The position numbers were made by a program, and so were the translations under genes. Below, piece by piece: positions 1 to 8,176 of a stretch of DNA of 26,099 nt. The DNA comes from a virus, in the IMG/VR virus record IMGVR_UViG_3300027816_000367, positions 1 to 26,099 of that record. One strand, written 5' to 3'. Each line of letters opens with the position of its first letter. The stretch's first letter is position 1. Below the pieces are notes generated by a model that worked only from the letters and a program-made list of their open reading frames with translations, searched no databases and was not told where the DNA came from.

Positions 1-2
1 TG

Positions 3-86
3 TCACAGATGTTCGAGCATACGAAGGCGCGGTTGATGCACGTGGCACAAGCGGCGGCACAGGCCAAGCCCACACCGGAGGCGTAA
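3..86 (+). CDS. C-terminal fragment of an upstream tail gene (partial)
   Basis: An open frame enters from the left edge and ends at TAA 84-86, four bases before the tape measure start. The visible 27 residues are Ala/Gln/Lys-rich (…ARLMHVAQAAAQAKPTPEA). By position, the gene directly upstream of a tape measure gene is usually the tail assembly chaperone, so that is the likeliest identity. The fragment itself carries no diagnostic motif, and the assignment rests on gene order only. Confidence 0.5.
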   Translation, partial: SQMFEHTKARLMHVAQAAAQAKPTPEA

Positions 87-89
87 ACG

Positions 90-1868
90 ATGGAAGTCTT
101 TGGTCTTGGCTTAAAGATTCAAGAGCAGGGTGCCGCAACGGTTGAAGCTACGCTAAAGCGGTTAGGTGGCGAGATTGCAAAGACCGCATTGACGGTTGGT
201 TCTATTACCAAAGCGATGCAGTTGTTTGTGCGGGAAACCGCCGAATCACAACGCGTGCAAGCACAATTGGCTTCTGCATTACGCGCTACCAATGGGGCAA
301 GCGGTCAGACTATTGAGGCATTAAACGCGCAAGCTGAAGCGTTGATGAGCGTGAGCGCGTTTGGCGATGAAGCCATTGGCTCTGCGCAAGCATTGTTGCT
401 AATGTATACCAACATTAGCGGAGAAATTTACGAGCGCACTATTCCAGCAATTCTTGACCTTGCGACGCGTTTGGAAATGGATTTGACTAGCGCGGCGTCT
501 ATTGTTGGGAAAGCATTACAAGACCCCGCTAATGGATTGACGGCGCTCAACAGACAGACTCGTTTGTTTAGTGAAGAACAGCAAAAGTTTATTAAACAAC
601 TAGCAGAAGGTGGACGCGTTGCCGAAGCGCAGGGTATCATTCTTGATACTTTACAGGGTCGCGTTATTGGTGCCGCCGCCGCATATCGCAACACACTTGG
701 TGGTGCGTTGAAGGCATTGCAAGAAGCGTTTGGCAATTTGTTTGAGGCCAGCGAAAAAACAGGCGCGTCAATGACAGGCACGGTCAATGCGTTGACCGAT
801 ATGCTGACTGTCTTGCGCGGCCCAATTCAGTTTGTGTTTACCAACTTTACGAAAGGGTTGGTGACAATTGCCTCGCTGGTTGCGCAAGTGGCTATTGCGA
901 TTTTGCGATTCTTTACGGCGGTTGGCGCGGCGGCGGCTACGTTCATTGGAGCATTTGGCGTATTGCTTCCGGGTGTCGGCGATAAGATTGGCACATTCAT
1001 TGATGACTTGAATGCCAAAGTCGCATCGAACGATGAATACTTTGCGGGACTGCAACAACGCCTCGGTGATTGGCGAGCCGAAGTTGTAATGGGTACTACG
1101 GCGGCAAACAATCTGGCTGGCGCATTAGGCAACGTTGCGGGTGAAGGTGGTGGAGCTGGTGGTCGTCGTAAGCCAACCATCGCGGACTTAGGAGCGCGTG
1201 AAGGCGCTACGGCATTTACACGTGAACAATTTGGTGCGGGTCGAGAACGGCGCCAAGAATTGATACGCGGCATGATTCCACAGTTTGGCGCGATTGCGTT
1301 GACCGAAGCGCAAGCTCTTGCCGTTGAGTTGCAGACCACGTTTCAGGAAACGATTGGCAATGCGTTGGTGGGTGGCATTGTCGGTGGCATTGAACAAGCG
1401 GTGGCATCGGGCAACATCAGCGATGGATTCAAGGCGCTATCGTCTATGCTGTTGGCTGGCATTGGCGACGCAATGATAAAGTTTGGTACAAGCACGGCGG
1501 CGTTCTCGCAGTTCATGGCAAAGATTACCACGGCATTGACAACGTTAAATCCCGCCGCTGGTCTTGCCGCATCGCTGGCGTTGATTGGCGTAGGCGCGGC
1601 GTTGAAGGGTGCGGCTCGCGGCATGTTTGGTGGGCAGAGTGGTGGCAACGCGGGAAGCATTGCCAATTTTGGTGGTAACATGGGTGGCTTTGCCAGCGCG
1701 ACACCGACGACGCAAATCATCTTTGGTCAAACATCGGCAACCACGGCGGCTGGCATGCAACCGCGTCAGGCAATGAACGTGACTATCATTGGACCGAATG
1801 ACCCACAAGCGCAACGCGCTTTGCAAGAGATGATGACGAAAGCAAATAGTCGTGGGAGAATTGGCTAA
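90..1868 (+). CDS. Tail tape measure protein
   Basis: A 592-residue protein that would set tail length and be ejected with the DNA. Residues about 35-215 are an Ala/Leu/Gln-rich helical region with the pattern seen in prophage tail-length tape measure proteins, including ALQDPANGLTALNRQ (142-156) and a following EEQQKFIKQLAEGGRVAEAQ stretch. Hydrophobic segments lie at about 258-295 and again around 430-515, as is usual for tape measure proteins, which insert in the host membrane. A Gly-rich stretch (about 350-360) and a Gly/Ala-rich C-terminus follow. At 592 residues it is short for the family, implying a short-to-medium tail. The ATG lies 3 bases after the previous stop, and the stop overlaps the next ATG (TAATG), so the genes are translationally coupled. 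Family assignment is firm; the exact subfamily is not. Confidence 0.88.
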   Translation: MEVFGLGLKIQEQGAATVEATLKRLGGEIAKTALTVGSITKAMQLFVRETAESQRVQAQLASALRATNGASGQTIEALNAQAEALMSVSAFGDEAIGSAQALLLMYTNISGEIYERTIPAILDLATRLEMDLTSAASIVGKALQDPANGLTALNRQTRLFSEEQQKFIKQLAEGGRVAEAQGIILDTLQGRVIGAAAAYRNTLGGALKALQEAFGNLFEASEKTGASMTGTVNALTDMLTVLRGPIQFVFTNFTKGLVTIASLVAQVAIAILRFFTAVGAAAATFIGAFGVLLPGVGDKIGTFIDDLNAKVASNDEYFAGLQQRLGDWRAEVVMGTTAANNLAGALGNVAGEGGGAGGRRKPTIADLGAREGATAFTREQFGAGRERRQELIRGMIPQFGAIALTEAQALAVELQTTFQETIGNALVGGIVGGIEQAVASGNISDGFKALSSMLLAGIGDAMIKFGTSTAAFSQFMAKITTALTTLNPAAGLAASLALIGVGAALKGAARGMFGGQSGGNAGSIANFGGNMGGFASATPTTQIIFGQTSATTAAGMQPRQAMNVTIIGPNDPQAQRALQEMMTKANSRGRIG

Positions 1869-2302
1869 TGGCAACTATTGTATTCAATGACGGCGGCGGG
1901 TCGGTGACGCTTGACAATGGCACGACAGGCATGAGTAGCGGCGTTGGCTCACGCTTTGCGGATTGGGTGCCGTTTCAAAAGCCCATCGGTCCACGCGTGA
2001 CGGCGCTTGGCACGGGCGTGCCGTATCAGTTTCGCTTCCGTACGGACTACGGTGCGAGCTTTGCAATGACCGACATTCCGAATACCAAGATGTCCGATAT
2101 GCTACGGTGTCAGGCATGGTTGTTGACAGGCGGTGCGGTCACCGTCAACACAGGCGACAATGCGACGCGCAGTTATACGGCGTATCTGGCACCCGATGGT
2201 GATATTGGAATCACCTTGCAAGATAAGAATGTGTTGCTGTATGCGATGACGTTTGTGCTTATCAATAGCGCGGCGGCGTCCATGCTTTGCATTTACGACT
2301 GA
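1868..2302 (+). CDS. Small tail protein between tape measure and hub
   Basis: A 144-residue protein with mostly beta-type sequence (alternating Thr/Val/Gly/Tyr, no long helices, no membrane segment until a moderately hydrophobic C-terminus). It starts inside the tape measure stop (TAATG) and its stop overlaps the next gene (TGATG), so it is made in step with both. In siphovirus maps the slot after the tape measure holds distal tail or tail-associated proteins, so a structural role at the tail tip is the best guess. No catalytic motif is visible. It is smaller than most distal tail proteins, and I cannot assign it to a named family. Confidence 0.7.
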   Translation: MATIVFNDGGGSVTLDNGTTGMSSGVGSRFADWVPFQKPIGPRVTALGTGVPYQFRFRTDYGASFAMTDIPNTKMSDMLRCQAWLLTGGAVTVNTGDNATRSYTAYLAPDGDIGITLQDKNVLLYAMTFVLINSAAASMLCIYD

Positions 2303-5300
2303 TGCCTGACCGCTACTATCGCCTTCGGGTACGCAATGCCGAGGATACGGCAGACGCGTTTTCGTTTACGTCCGTGCGGGGCGGCACCAATCCGTATATC
2401 ACGGAACCGCCTAGCGGCGACGGACAAGAAGTGGATTTGCTCACAGGGTCGATTCGTACAGGTGCATATCAAGTCAACGTAGCCGACGCGGTGGTTGGCA
2501 CGGATGACATCGGCACCATTCGCACGGTCACGCAATACTTGTATGACGCGGGGTTTGGCTTTCTCGAAAAGGAAGATGGCTCTGGTTTTATCTTGCTAGA
2601 GAACGGGGACAACATTACCGTATCGGCTGACTATGCTTATGCGCAACCGGACTTGCTTTCGCGTCGCGCTTACATCGAAGTTGGCACCAATGGTTCGACG
2701 TTTCCGACCGTGTGGCAGTCGGGTTACATCACTAACATTACGCAAGTTGATGCCATCACATACAGCTTTACGGTTAGCGACACGCGCCGTGTCGAGCAGA
2801 CGCAACGCATCTTTACGTGGAGCGATACCGACGAGCGCACGGCATTTCCACAACGCGGGTGCATCTTTGGTGGCCCCGTCATTGGTGGCTTTGGTGCCAA
2901 AGTTGGCGCGACAACGACAGCGGTAGATTCGGGTGGGTGGGAGTTTGCCTATAAGTCCATATCGGATAGCACCATCGTGATGCAGTTTGAGGCGGCGTAT
3001 CTTCCGCCATCGTACAACCGCGTACGTGCTATTCCGAACGAGTATTTAAATACGCTGTGGGGCGTGCTAAAGAACTACGTTGAGATGAACAGTCCCGATA
3101 CGTCGGTGCCTGACATTACGGTATGGCAAGCCCTTCGCAATGTCGGCGTGACGTTCTCGTTCCCTAACGTTGTCATCGTCATTGAGGAGCCGGGAACAGC
3201 TAACGTTTGGCGCGGCACATTGCGCGGTTTCTTGACGCCGCAGGGCGGCGCCGCTTACGGTGGCTTGTTGTTGGTCAATACGTATATCTATATCACGTTG
3301 GATGCGTCAAGCATTAGCGGTGGTGCGCCAAGCCCTGCGATGGTAACCGACCGCGTATATCGCGTGCGTGCCATTAGTCGTGAGGTGACGCCCGACTCGC
3401 CGTTGTATTTTGATTTGCATCCGGTCGATGTTGTGACCAAGCTGTATGATATTGTCAACATCCCGTACAAGAGCGATTCGCTTACGGGGTCGTCGCAATG
3501 GATGAAGTTGCAGTTGGGGCCGACGTTGCGCTTGGCGGCTCGCATTACCAAGCCAGACGTGATGGCAGACTTTTTAGAGAAGTCAATTTTTGGGCCGTTT
3601 GGTTTTGCTACGCGCACGAATAGTGCGGGTGTGCGTGAGTTCTTTACGACGCGTCGCTTGTCGTCGAGCTTGCCATCCACAACGATTGCCGATGCCGATA
3701 TCCGCGGCGACACGCCACCCGCTGTCTATGCGTTGGACGAATCAACAGCGGTGACGGGCGTAACCATTACGCAACGCATGTTAAAGCCGTGGGTACAGGT
3801 ACAAGATAGTTCCGAGGTGCCGCCGCCTGACAACTTAATTGAGCAAGTTGTACCGCGTGAGTTTTTGTTTGGCGATACGACGACGTTTTCGACGCGTATG
3901 GTGGCGTACGATGTTCCGGGCATGATACATGACGAAGGCACATTCGTTTCGACGCCCGTGCAATTTGGGTTGAGCGTGGTCGGTGATATGCAACGGCGCT
4001 TTGTCCGTGGGGCGGTGATTGCGGAGTTGCCTGTGTTGGGTACGTCGTCTGCCGCAAGCTTACAGGTGGGCGATGAAGTCCAAGTCAACGTGTCGTATTT
4101 TCCCAACCGTAACTATCGCATTGGAGAAGCGCCGAGCGTCGGGCCGCGTTGCATGCAGATTGTGCGACGCGACGAAACGCCCGAGGGTCCAAACTACAAG
4201 TTGGTGGATTCGGGACTTACCGCACAGCCAACACTCGCGCCGACGGTTTCTATTGCCGCGTCGTCGCAAGATGCACGGCGACGGGCGCAGTTTACCATTA
4301 CGAATGCGGGATTGTTGAACTCGTTGGGTGATGCGACGGTTACGGTGCAATGGGCGACAGGCGCCAGCGCACCGTCTGATGACGGCACGCCGTTTAATGC
4401 GTACGATACGCCAAACGTCCCGACAACGGCGCAGTTGTTACCGCCTGTTATTCCTGGTGCAACGGTGTACGCTCGCGCCAGAGTAATTCAAAAGGGCTTG
4501 CGTCCAAGCAACTGGACGGCATGGACAAGCGTAACGCTGACGACGTGGAACGCGCCGTCGAGTGTGACGACCGACTTTTTGGAGAACAAGTCCACGCAAC
4601 TAAAGTGGTCGCTTGGAAGCCCTGCCAATACCGACGACCAAGTAGAAGTCTATCTCAATACGGGGTCGGTGGCGCCGAGCGATTGGACGCCGTATCGGTT
4701 GAACACGTTGACGGCTGGCTCTACGCAGACCAACCTTATCAATCTGTCTGCCAGTACCGCGTATATTGCGGGTGTGGCGTTTCGCGATACGATATCCAAC
4801 AGTCGCACCACGGTTGCCACAACGACGTTCACCACGCTTTCAACGTCATACTTTCCAAGCGATTCGGCGGCTCGACCGTTTGCGCAGTTTGTAAGCACGG
4901 TACGTGACGTTCGTTTTCCAAGTGGCGTGCCGATTGCGCTCTACGGTGTGCCGGGGCGACCCTTATATTTTGAATTGCAACGGGCGCCTAATGTGGCGGG
5001 AAGCCCTGGCACGTATGCAACCATTGCTATCATCGATGGATTTCAAACGCTTTATACGGACTTGTTGCCTGTCAACAACACGACGTACTGGTATCGCATT
5101 AGGGCTATTGAACTCTTGGTCAATGATTCGGTGTATCTGACGATTGGTTCAACTACCGCTGGCAACATTCCGCCGAACCTTATCATTCCGCCACAGATAC
5201 CGCCGACGATTAACTACAGCATTCGCTTGACCGCAACGCAAGCCATTGTATCGTTTGACATCAACGGCGTTGCTGGTGGTAGCACAAACACCGTCAATGG

Positions 5301-5472
5301 CGGTGGGATATGGACGGGCGATTTGTCTGCGTCGGCATTGCCATTTCCACCTGACTATACGAGTTCTCCCGCGACGTTGGCGCGTGCCGTTGGAAGTGAT
5401 ACGTTATTTACTATTGGCGCACGACGCGACGGGTTTGAGGACCGCGCCTACTTTACCGTTCCAGCACAGTAA
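2302..5472 (+). CDS. Large tail-tip / hub protein with fibronectin-III-like repeats
   Basis: A 1056-residue protein if it starts at ATG 2302, which overlaps the previous stop (TGATG). An in-frame ATG at 2287 would add five residues but has no better support. The first ~600 residues are beta-rich, with recurring tail-hub-like phrases such as VDLLTGSIRTGAYQVNVAD and a VGDEVQVNVSYFPNR segment near the end of that part. From about residue 640 the protein becomes a string of Thr/Ser/Val-rich units resembling fibronectin type III domains (for example SNWTAWTSVTLTTW and AYIAGVAFRDTISNS). The order after the tape measure, the size and the repeats fit the tail-tip or central fibre protein that contacts the host surface. 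No peptidase motif was seen. Host range would depend on this gene and on the fibre-like gene at 24263. Confidence 0.75.
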   Translation: MPDRYYRLRVRNAEDTADAFSFTSVRGGTNPYITEPPSGDGQEVDLLTGSIRTGAYQVNVADAVVGTDDIGTIRTVTQYLYDAGFGFLEKEDGSGFILLENGDNITVSADYAYAQPDLLSRRAYIEVGTNGSTFPTVWQSGYITNITQVDAITYSFTVSDTRRVEQTQRIFTWSDTDERTAFPQRGCIFGGPVIGGFGAKVGATTTAVDSGGWEFAYKSISDSTIVMQFEAAYLPPSYNRVRAIPNEYLNTLWGVLKNYVEMNSPDTSVPDITVWQALRNVGVTFSFPNVVIVIEEPGTANVWRGTLRGFLTPQGGAAYGGLLLVNTYIYITLDASSISGGAPSPAMVTDRVYRVRAISREVTPDSPLYFDLHPVDVVTKLYDIVNIPYKSDSLTGSSQWMKLQLGPTLRLAARITKPDVMADFLEKSIFGPFGFATRTNSAGVREFFTTRRLSSSLPSTTIADADIRGDTPPAVYALDESTAVTGVTITQRMLKPWVQVQDSSEVPPPDNLIEQVVPREFLFGDTTTFSTRMVAYDVPGMIHDEGTFVSTPVQFGLSVVGDMQRRFVRGAVIAELPVLGTSSAASLQVGDEVQVNVSYFPNRNYRIGEAPSVGPRCMQIVRRDETPEGPNYKLVDSGLTAQPTLAPTVSIAASSQDARRRAQFTITNAGLLNSLGDATVTVQWATGASAPSDDGTPFNAYDTPNVPTTAQLLPPVIPGATVYARARVIQKGLRPSNWTAWTSVTLTTWNAPSSVTTDFLENKSTQLKWSLGSPANTDDQVEVYLNTGSVAPSDWTPYRLNTLTAGSTQTNLINLSASTAYIAGVAFRDTISNSRTTVATTTFTTLSTSYFPSDSAARPFAQFVSTVRDVRFPSGVPIALYGVPGRPLYFELQRAPNVAGSPGTYATIAIIDGFQTLYTDLLPVNNTTYWYRIRAIELLVNDSVYLTIGSTTAGNIPPNLIIPPQIPPTINYSIRLTATQAIVSFDINGVAGGSTNTVNGGGIWTGDLSASALPFPPDYTSSPATLARAVGSDTLFTIGARRDGFEDRAYFTVPAQ

Positions 5473-5490
5473 CTCCTTCATCGAGGTGTT

Positions 5491-6606
5491 ATGCGGTTGC
5501 ACTTGCTTGGCATTCCACACACGGTCACGACGAAAGACTTTGCGCATTGCGCGTTTACGCAAAAGGTCTACAAGTTTTCGCGCATGATGGTGCCGTTGGG
5601 CTACGAGGTGCTTCACTACGGCGTCGAGGGCGCCGATTCTGGCGCGTCGGAAGATGTGGTCGTGATGAGTCAAGACGAGCATCAACGCTTGCTTGGGCAT
5701 CCGTACAACCACGATAAGACCGCGTTCTATGGCAACGATGCGCAAGCAGATTCGGATGTGTATCGACAATGGAACCTGTACGCACGCGACGAATTGAAGG
5801 AACGCGTACACGCTGGCGATTGCATCTTGCTTCCGTTCGGTCACGCGCATGCGCCAGCCATTCGTGACTTGCCCAATCTCAAAGCGGGTGCGTCAGCAGT
5901 TGAGTCGGGCATTGGGTACTTTGATACGCTCTTGCCGTGGCGCATCTACGAAAGCGAAGCCGTGCGGCACGGGTGCATGGCAAAGGAAGGACGGGCTGGC
6001 GTGCATACGCATAGCCCACGTTTGGAATTTGTCGTGCCGAATTCGTACGACGTCGATGAGTGGCCCGAGGGTCCGGGCGGGGACGCGGTGGTATTCTTGG
6101 GGCGGTTGACGGAAGGCAAGGGACTGCCGCTGATTCTGGAGCTTGCGCGTCTGCGTCCTGACGTCCCGTTCATCTTGGCGGGGCAAGGCGACCTTACCCA
6201 ATTCGGAGACATTCCTACCAACGTTGAGTATGTCGGGCCGCTCAACGCGGAACGGGCCGCGTATCTTGGCAACGCTCGGGCAATCATTGCTCCATCGCAT
6301 TACGTCGAGCCGTTCTGCGGCACGGTCGTCGAGGCCGCGCTGTGCGGTACGCCAGCCATCACGTCGGCGTTTGGGGCGTTTACAGAAACGGTGGCGCAAG
6401 ACCGCACGGGCTTCCGCTGTCAGACGGTGCGGCAATATCTAGATGCGATTGATGCCGTCGCGTCGCTGAATCGCAAGGACGTACGCGCACGCGCACGACG
6501 GTTGTATGGCATGCGCTCGGTGGGTCGGGCGTATGACGCGGCGTTTCGTGTGATTGAGGAACGAACAAAGGCGGGAGCGTTTCCGTTGACAGGTTGGGCA
6601 TCTTGA
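5491..6606 (+). CDS. Family-4-type (GT-B fold) glycosyltransferase
   Basis: A 371-residue protein. The C-terminal half has the GT4 signature: GRLTEGKG at 204-211 opens the nucleotide-sugar domain, and E273-PFCGTVV-E281 is the E-x7-E motif, followed by ALCGTPAI (283-290). The N-terminal half begins MRLHLLGIPH and would be the acceptor domain; it lacks the usual Gly-rich loop but has a similar strand-helix start. A GAGG Shine-Dalgarno lies 4 bases before the ATG. The gene sits between the tail-tip gene and the lysis genes, an accessory slot. It could glycosylate virion proteins, phage DNA or host surface polysaccharide; sequence alone does not decide. A second glycosyltransferase of another fold lies at 17223. 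Confidence 0.85.
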   Translation: MRLHLLGIPHTVTTKDFAHCAFTQKVYKFSRMMVPLGYEVLHYGVEGADSGASEDVVVMSQDEHQRLLGHPYNHDKTAFYGNDAQADSDVYRQWNLYARDELKERVHAGDCILLPFGHAHAPAIRDLPNLKAGASAVESGIGYFDTLLPWRIYESEAVRHGCMAKEGRAGVHTHSPRLEFVVPNSYDVDEWPEGPGGDAVVFLGRLTEGKGLPLILELARLRPDVPFILAGQGDLTQFGDIPTNVEYVGPLNAERAAYLGNARAIIAPSHYVEPFCGTVVEAALCGTPAITSAFGAFTETVAQDRTGFRCQTVRQYLDAIDAVASLNRKDVRARARRLYGMRSVGRAYDAAFRVIEERTKAGAFPLTGWAS

Positions 6607-6621
6607 CGCCGAGGTATATTT

Positions 6622-6936
6622 ATGCAGACCCTTGATGGAGTACGGCTTATGTCGGGAGAGAAGTCGAGTGTGATGCTGTTGGTTGCCGGGTTTGCTGGTT
6701 CATTAATTGCCGTACTAAAAAAGCCGAGCAATTCGTGGCGCGATGCGTCGCTGTCTATCGCCGCGGGTACGGGGTCGGCCTACTTCCTGACGCCGCTGGT
6801 CTTTGAAGTGACGGGTATTAATGCGTCTGCCAATGTGCAGTCGGGCATGGCGTTCTTGCTTGGCATTCTTGGCATGCGCACGGTGGAGCTATTGGTCGGC
6901 AAACTGTTTGGTTCGACGCCACGCGTTGACCTCTGA
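6622..6936 (+). CDS. Holin-like membrane protein
   Basis: A 104-residue protein with three predicted membrane helices at about 16-32, 43-61 and 73-93, a short charged loop (KKPSNSWRD) after the first and a short polar C-terminus. Small size, three helices and direct overlap with an endolysin gene (its stop TGA 6934-6936 overlaps the amidase ATG at 6936) point to the holin, which permeabilises the inner membrane at the end of infection. Two starts are possible. ATG 6622 has GAGG upstream. ATG 6649 has GGAG upstream and would give a protein nine residues shorter, a dual-start arrangement like that of some holin/antiholin pairs. Holins are diverse, so the function is inferred from topology and neighbours. 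Confidence 0.7.
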   Translation: MQTLDGVRLMSGEKSSVMLLVAGFAGSLIAVLKKPSNSWRDASLSIAAGTGSAYFLTPLVFEVTGINASANVQSGMAFLLGILGMRTVELLVGKLFGSTPRVDL

Positions 6937-7391
6937 TGCCTCGCGTTGACAGCCCGAATCATTCCGCCCGTCCGAACGAGGCGCGGCCTCGGGTGATTGT
7001 GTTGCACGCGACGGGGCCGGGGTCGGTGCGTGGCATACTGGATTGGATAAAAGACCCCGCAAGCAAAGTCAGCTATCACGGGTTAATAGCGCCCGACGGC
7101 ACGTATTACAACGTAGTCAACCCCGAACGCTGTGCGTGGCACGCTGGCGTCAGCGAGTGGAACGACATCAAGAACATCAACGGCATCTCGCTCGGCCTTG
7201 CCTTTGTCAATCCAAATGACGGCGTGATTCCGTTAACGCCGCAACAGATTGCCATTGCCAAAGGCGTCATCCAATACTGGCGGCAGAACTATCCCATCGA
7301 AGCGATTACGACGCACGCGGCGGTGGCCCGACCCGTCGGACGTAAGACGGACCCGAACGCGCCCAACTTTCGCTTGACCGATTACGCATGA
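6936..7391 (+). CDS. Endolysin: N-acetylmuramoyl-L-alanine amidase (Amidase_2)
   Basis: A 151-residue, single-domain zinc amidase that cleaves the bond between muramic acid and the peptide stem of peptidoglycan. Visible family features: VLHAT with H24 as first zinc ligand; YHGLIAPDG (47-55) corresponding to the YHF-x-I-x-x-DG segment of T7-type lysozymes; AWHAG (67-71); TTHAAVA with H127 as second ligand; and GRKTDP (136-140), where K138 and D139 match the catalytic Lys and third ligand. There is no signal peptide or cell-wall-binding domain, which fits release through the holin and a Gram-negative-type target with a thin wall. The ATG overlaps the holin stop, and its own stop overlaps the next ATG (ATGA). 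Confidence 0.92.
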   Translation: MPRVDSPNHSARPNEARPRVIVLHATGPGSVRGILDWIKDPASKVSYHGLIAPDGTYYNVVNPERCAWHAGVSEWNDIKNINGISLGLAFVNPNDGVIPLTPQQIAIAKGVIQYWRQNYPIEAITTHAAVARPVGRKTDPNAPNFRLTDYA

Positions 7392-7936
7392 CAGACAAAG
7401 CGTTTCTTGCGCTGATGGCAGGACTTATTGCGTGGGGGCTATATCTACTACGCCCCCGCCCCGATAGTGCGGCAGACGAGCGTATAGCGCAATTGGAGGG
7501 GCGCGTGGTCGAGCTACAGCATCAGTTAGATATGGCGGTTATCAAGAGCAACGACGCCGCTATCAAGGTGAACGTGGCGCGAAACGCTATCAAGACGCCC
7601 GACTTTCGCTTATCGGTAGACAGCGCGATGTATGTGGCGCTCGACAGCACGGCAACTATCAAGGAACTACGAGTCACGCTTATCAAGACCGTCGAGCAAG
7701 CGGAGCAATATCAGGTCGAGGTCTTGCGCTATCAAGAAGCGGTTGACACTATGGTGGTAGCGCATGTGCAAGAGCGACAGGCGTTTAGCGAAACGATTGA
7801 TACGCTACGCGCATTGGTTCAGGCATCAGCGCCGACGCCATGTAGCTACTTGGGGCTACGGTGTCCTAATCGAAGCACCGCGTTTGTACTTGGCGTTGTG
7901 TCTGCCTTCGTCTTGACGCTCGCGGTGGTATTGTAG
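7388..7936 (+). CDS. Membrane-anchored coiled-coil protein, spanin-like
   Basis: A 182-residue protein with an N-terminal hydrophobic helix (about 4-22, followed by RPRP), a long charged helical region with heptad-like spacing (about 29-60 and 95-145), a small Cys-containing loop (PCSYLGLRCP) and a second hydrophobic helix at the extreme C-terminus (about 163-182). Its ATGA overlap with the endolysin makes it the third member of the lysis cassette. That position and the periplasmic coiled coil fit an inner-membrane spanin or a unimolecular spanin-like protein that helps fuse inner and outer membranes. It has no lipobox, so it is not a classical unimolecular spanin, and a C-terminal transmembrane helix is unusual. 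The role is inferred. Confidence 0.6.
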   Translation: MTDKAFLALMAGLIAWGLYLLRPRPDSAADERIAQLEGRVVELQHQLDMAVIKSNDAAIKVNVARNAIKTPDFRLSVDSAMYVALDSTATIKELRVTLIKTVEQAEQYQVEVLRYQEAVDTMVVAHVQERQAFSETIDTLRALVQASAPTPCSYLGLRCPNRSTAFVLGVVSAFVLTLAVVL

Positions 7937-7948
7937 GAGATGCCGACG

Positions 7949-8176
7949 ATGCCTGATTGCGTGCGTGTGATTTGTCCCGACTGCGGTGGGACGTCTACCG
8001 ATAGCCATTTCCCTGCGTGCGGGTGGTGCATGGACGGCGGGTTCGTGGATGTGGACCGCAACGCCGATGGGTCGGTGCCGCTACTGCACACCGATGGACG
8101 ATTGGTGCATCTATACATTCCCCCTGCGTCGCCGTTCGATGCCACTCCGCCACGACCATATAGCGTGGTCGCGTAA
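7949..8176 (+). CDS. Small zinc-ribbon-like protein
   Basis: A 75-residue protein. Two Cys pairs, CPDC near the N-terminus and CGWC about 13 residues later, suggest a small zinc knuckle or ribbon. The rest is acidic and then Pro-rich. I chose ATG 7949 because AGGAG at 7935-7939 lies 9 bases upstream; the in-frame ATG at 7940 touches that Shine-Dalgarno and would be badly spaced. The 3' end overlaps the start of the metallophosphoesterase gene by 38 bases in another frame. The function is unknown; nucleic-acid binding is possible but not shown. Confidence 0.6.
   Translation: MPDCVRVICPDCGGTSTDSHFPACGWCMDGGFVDVDRNADGSVPLLHTDGRLVHLYIPPASPFDATPPRPYSVVA

Noticed and set aside
7535-7740. Recurrent TATCAAG in the spanin-like gene
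   Set aside because: The same 7-mer recurs across other genes (for example near 16042, 20963, 22618); it reflects Ile-Lys codon choice, not a repeat array.
7986-8138. Longer start for the metallophosphoesterase at 7986
   Set aside because: The extra 51 codons overlap the Cys-pair protein in another frame and read as a Trp/Arg/Met-rich shadow; ATG 8139 gives a clean helix-turn-helix-like start.
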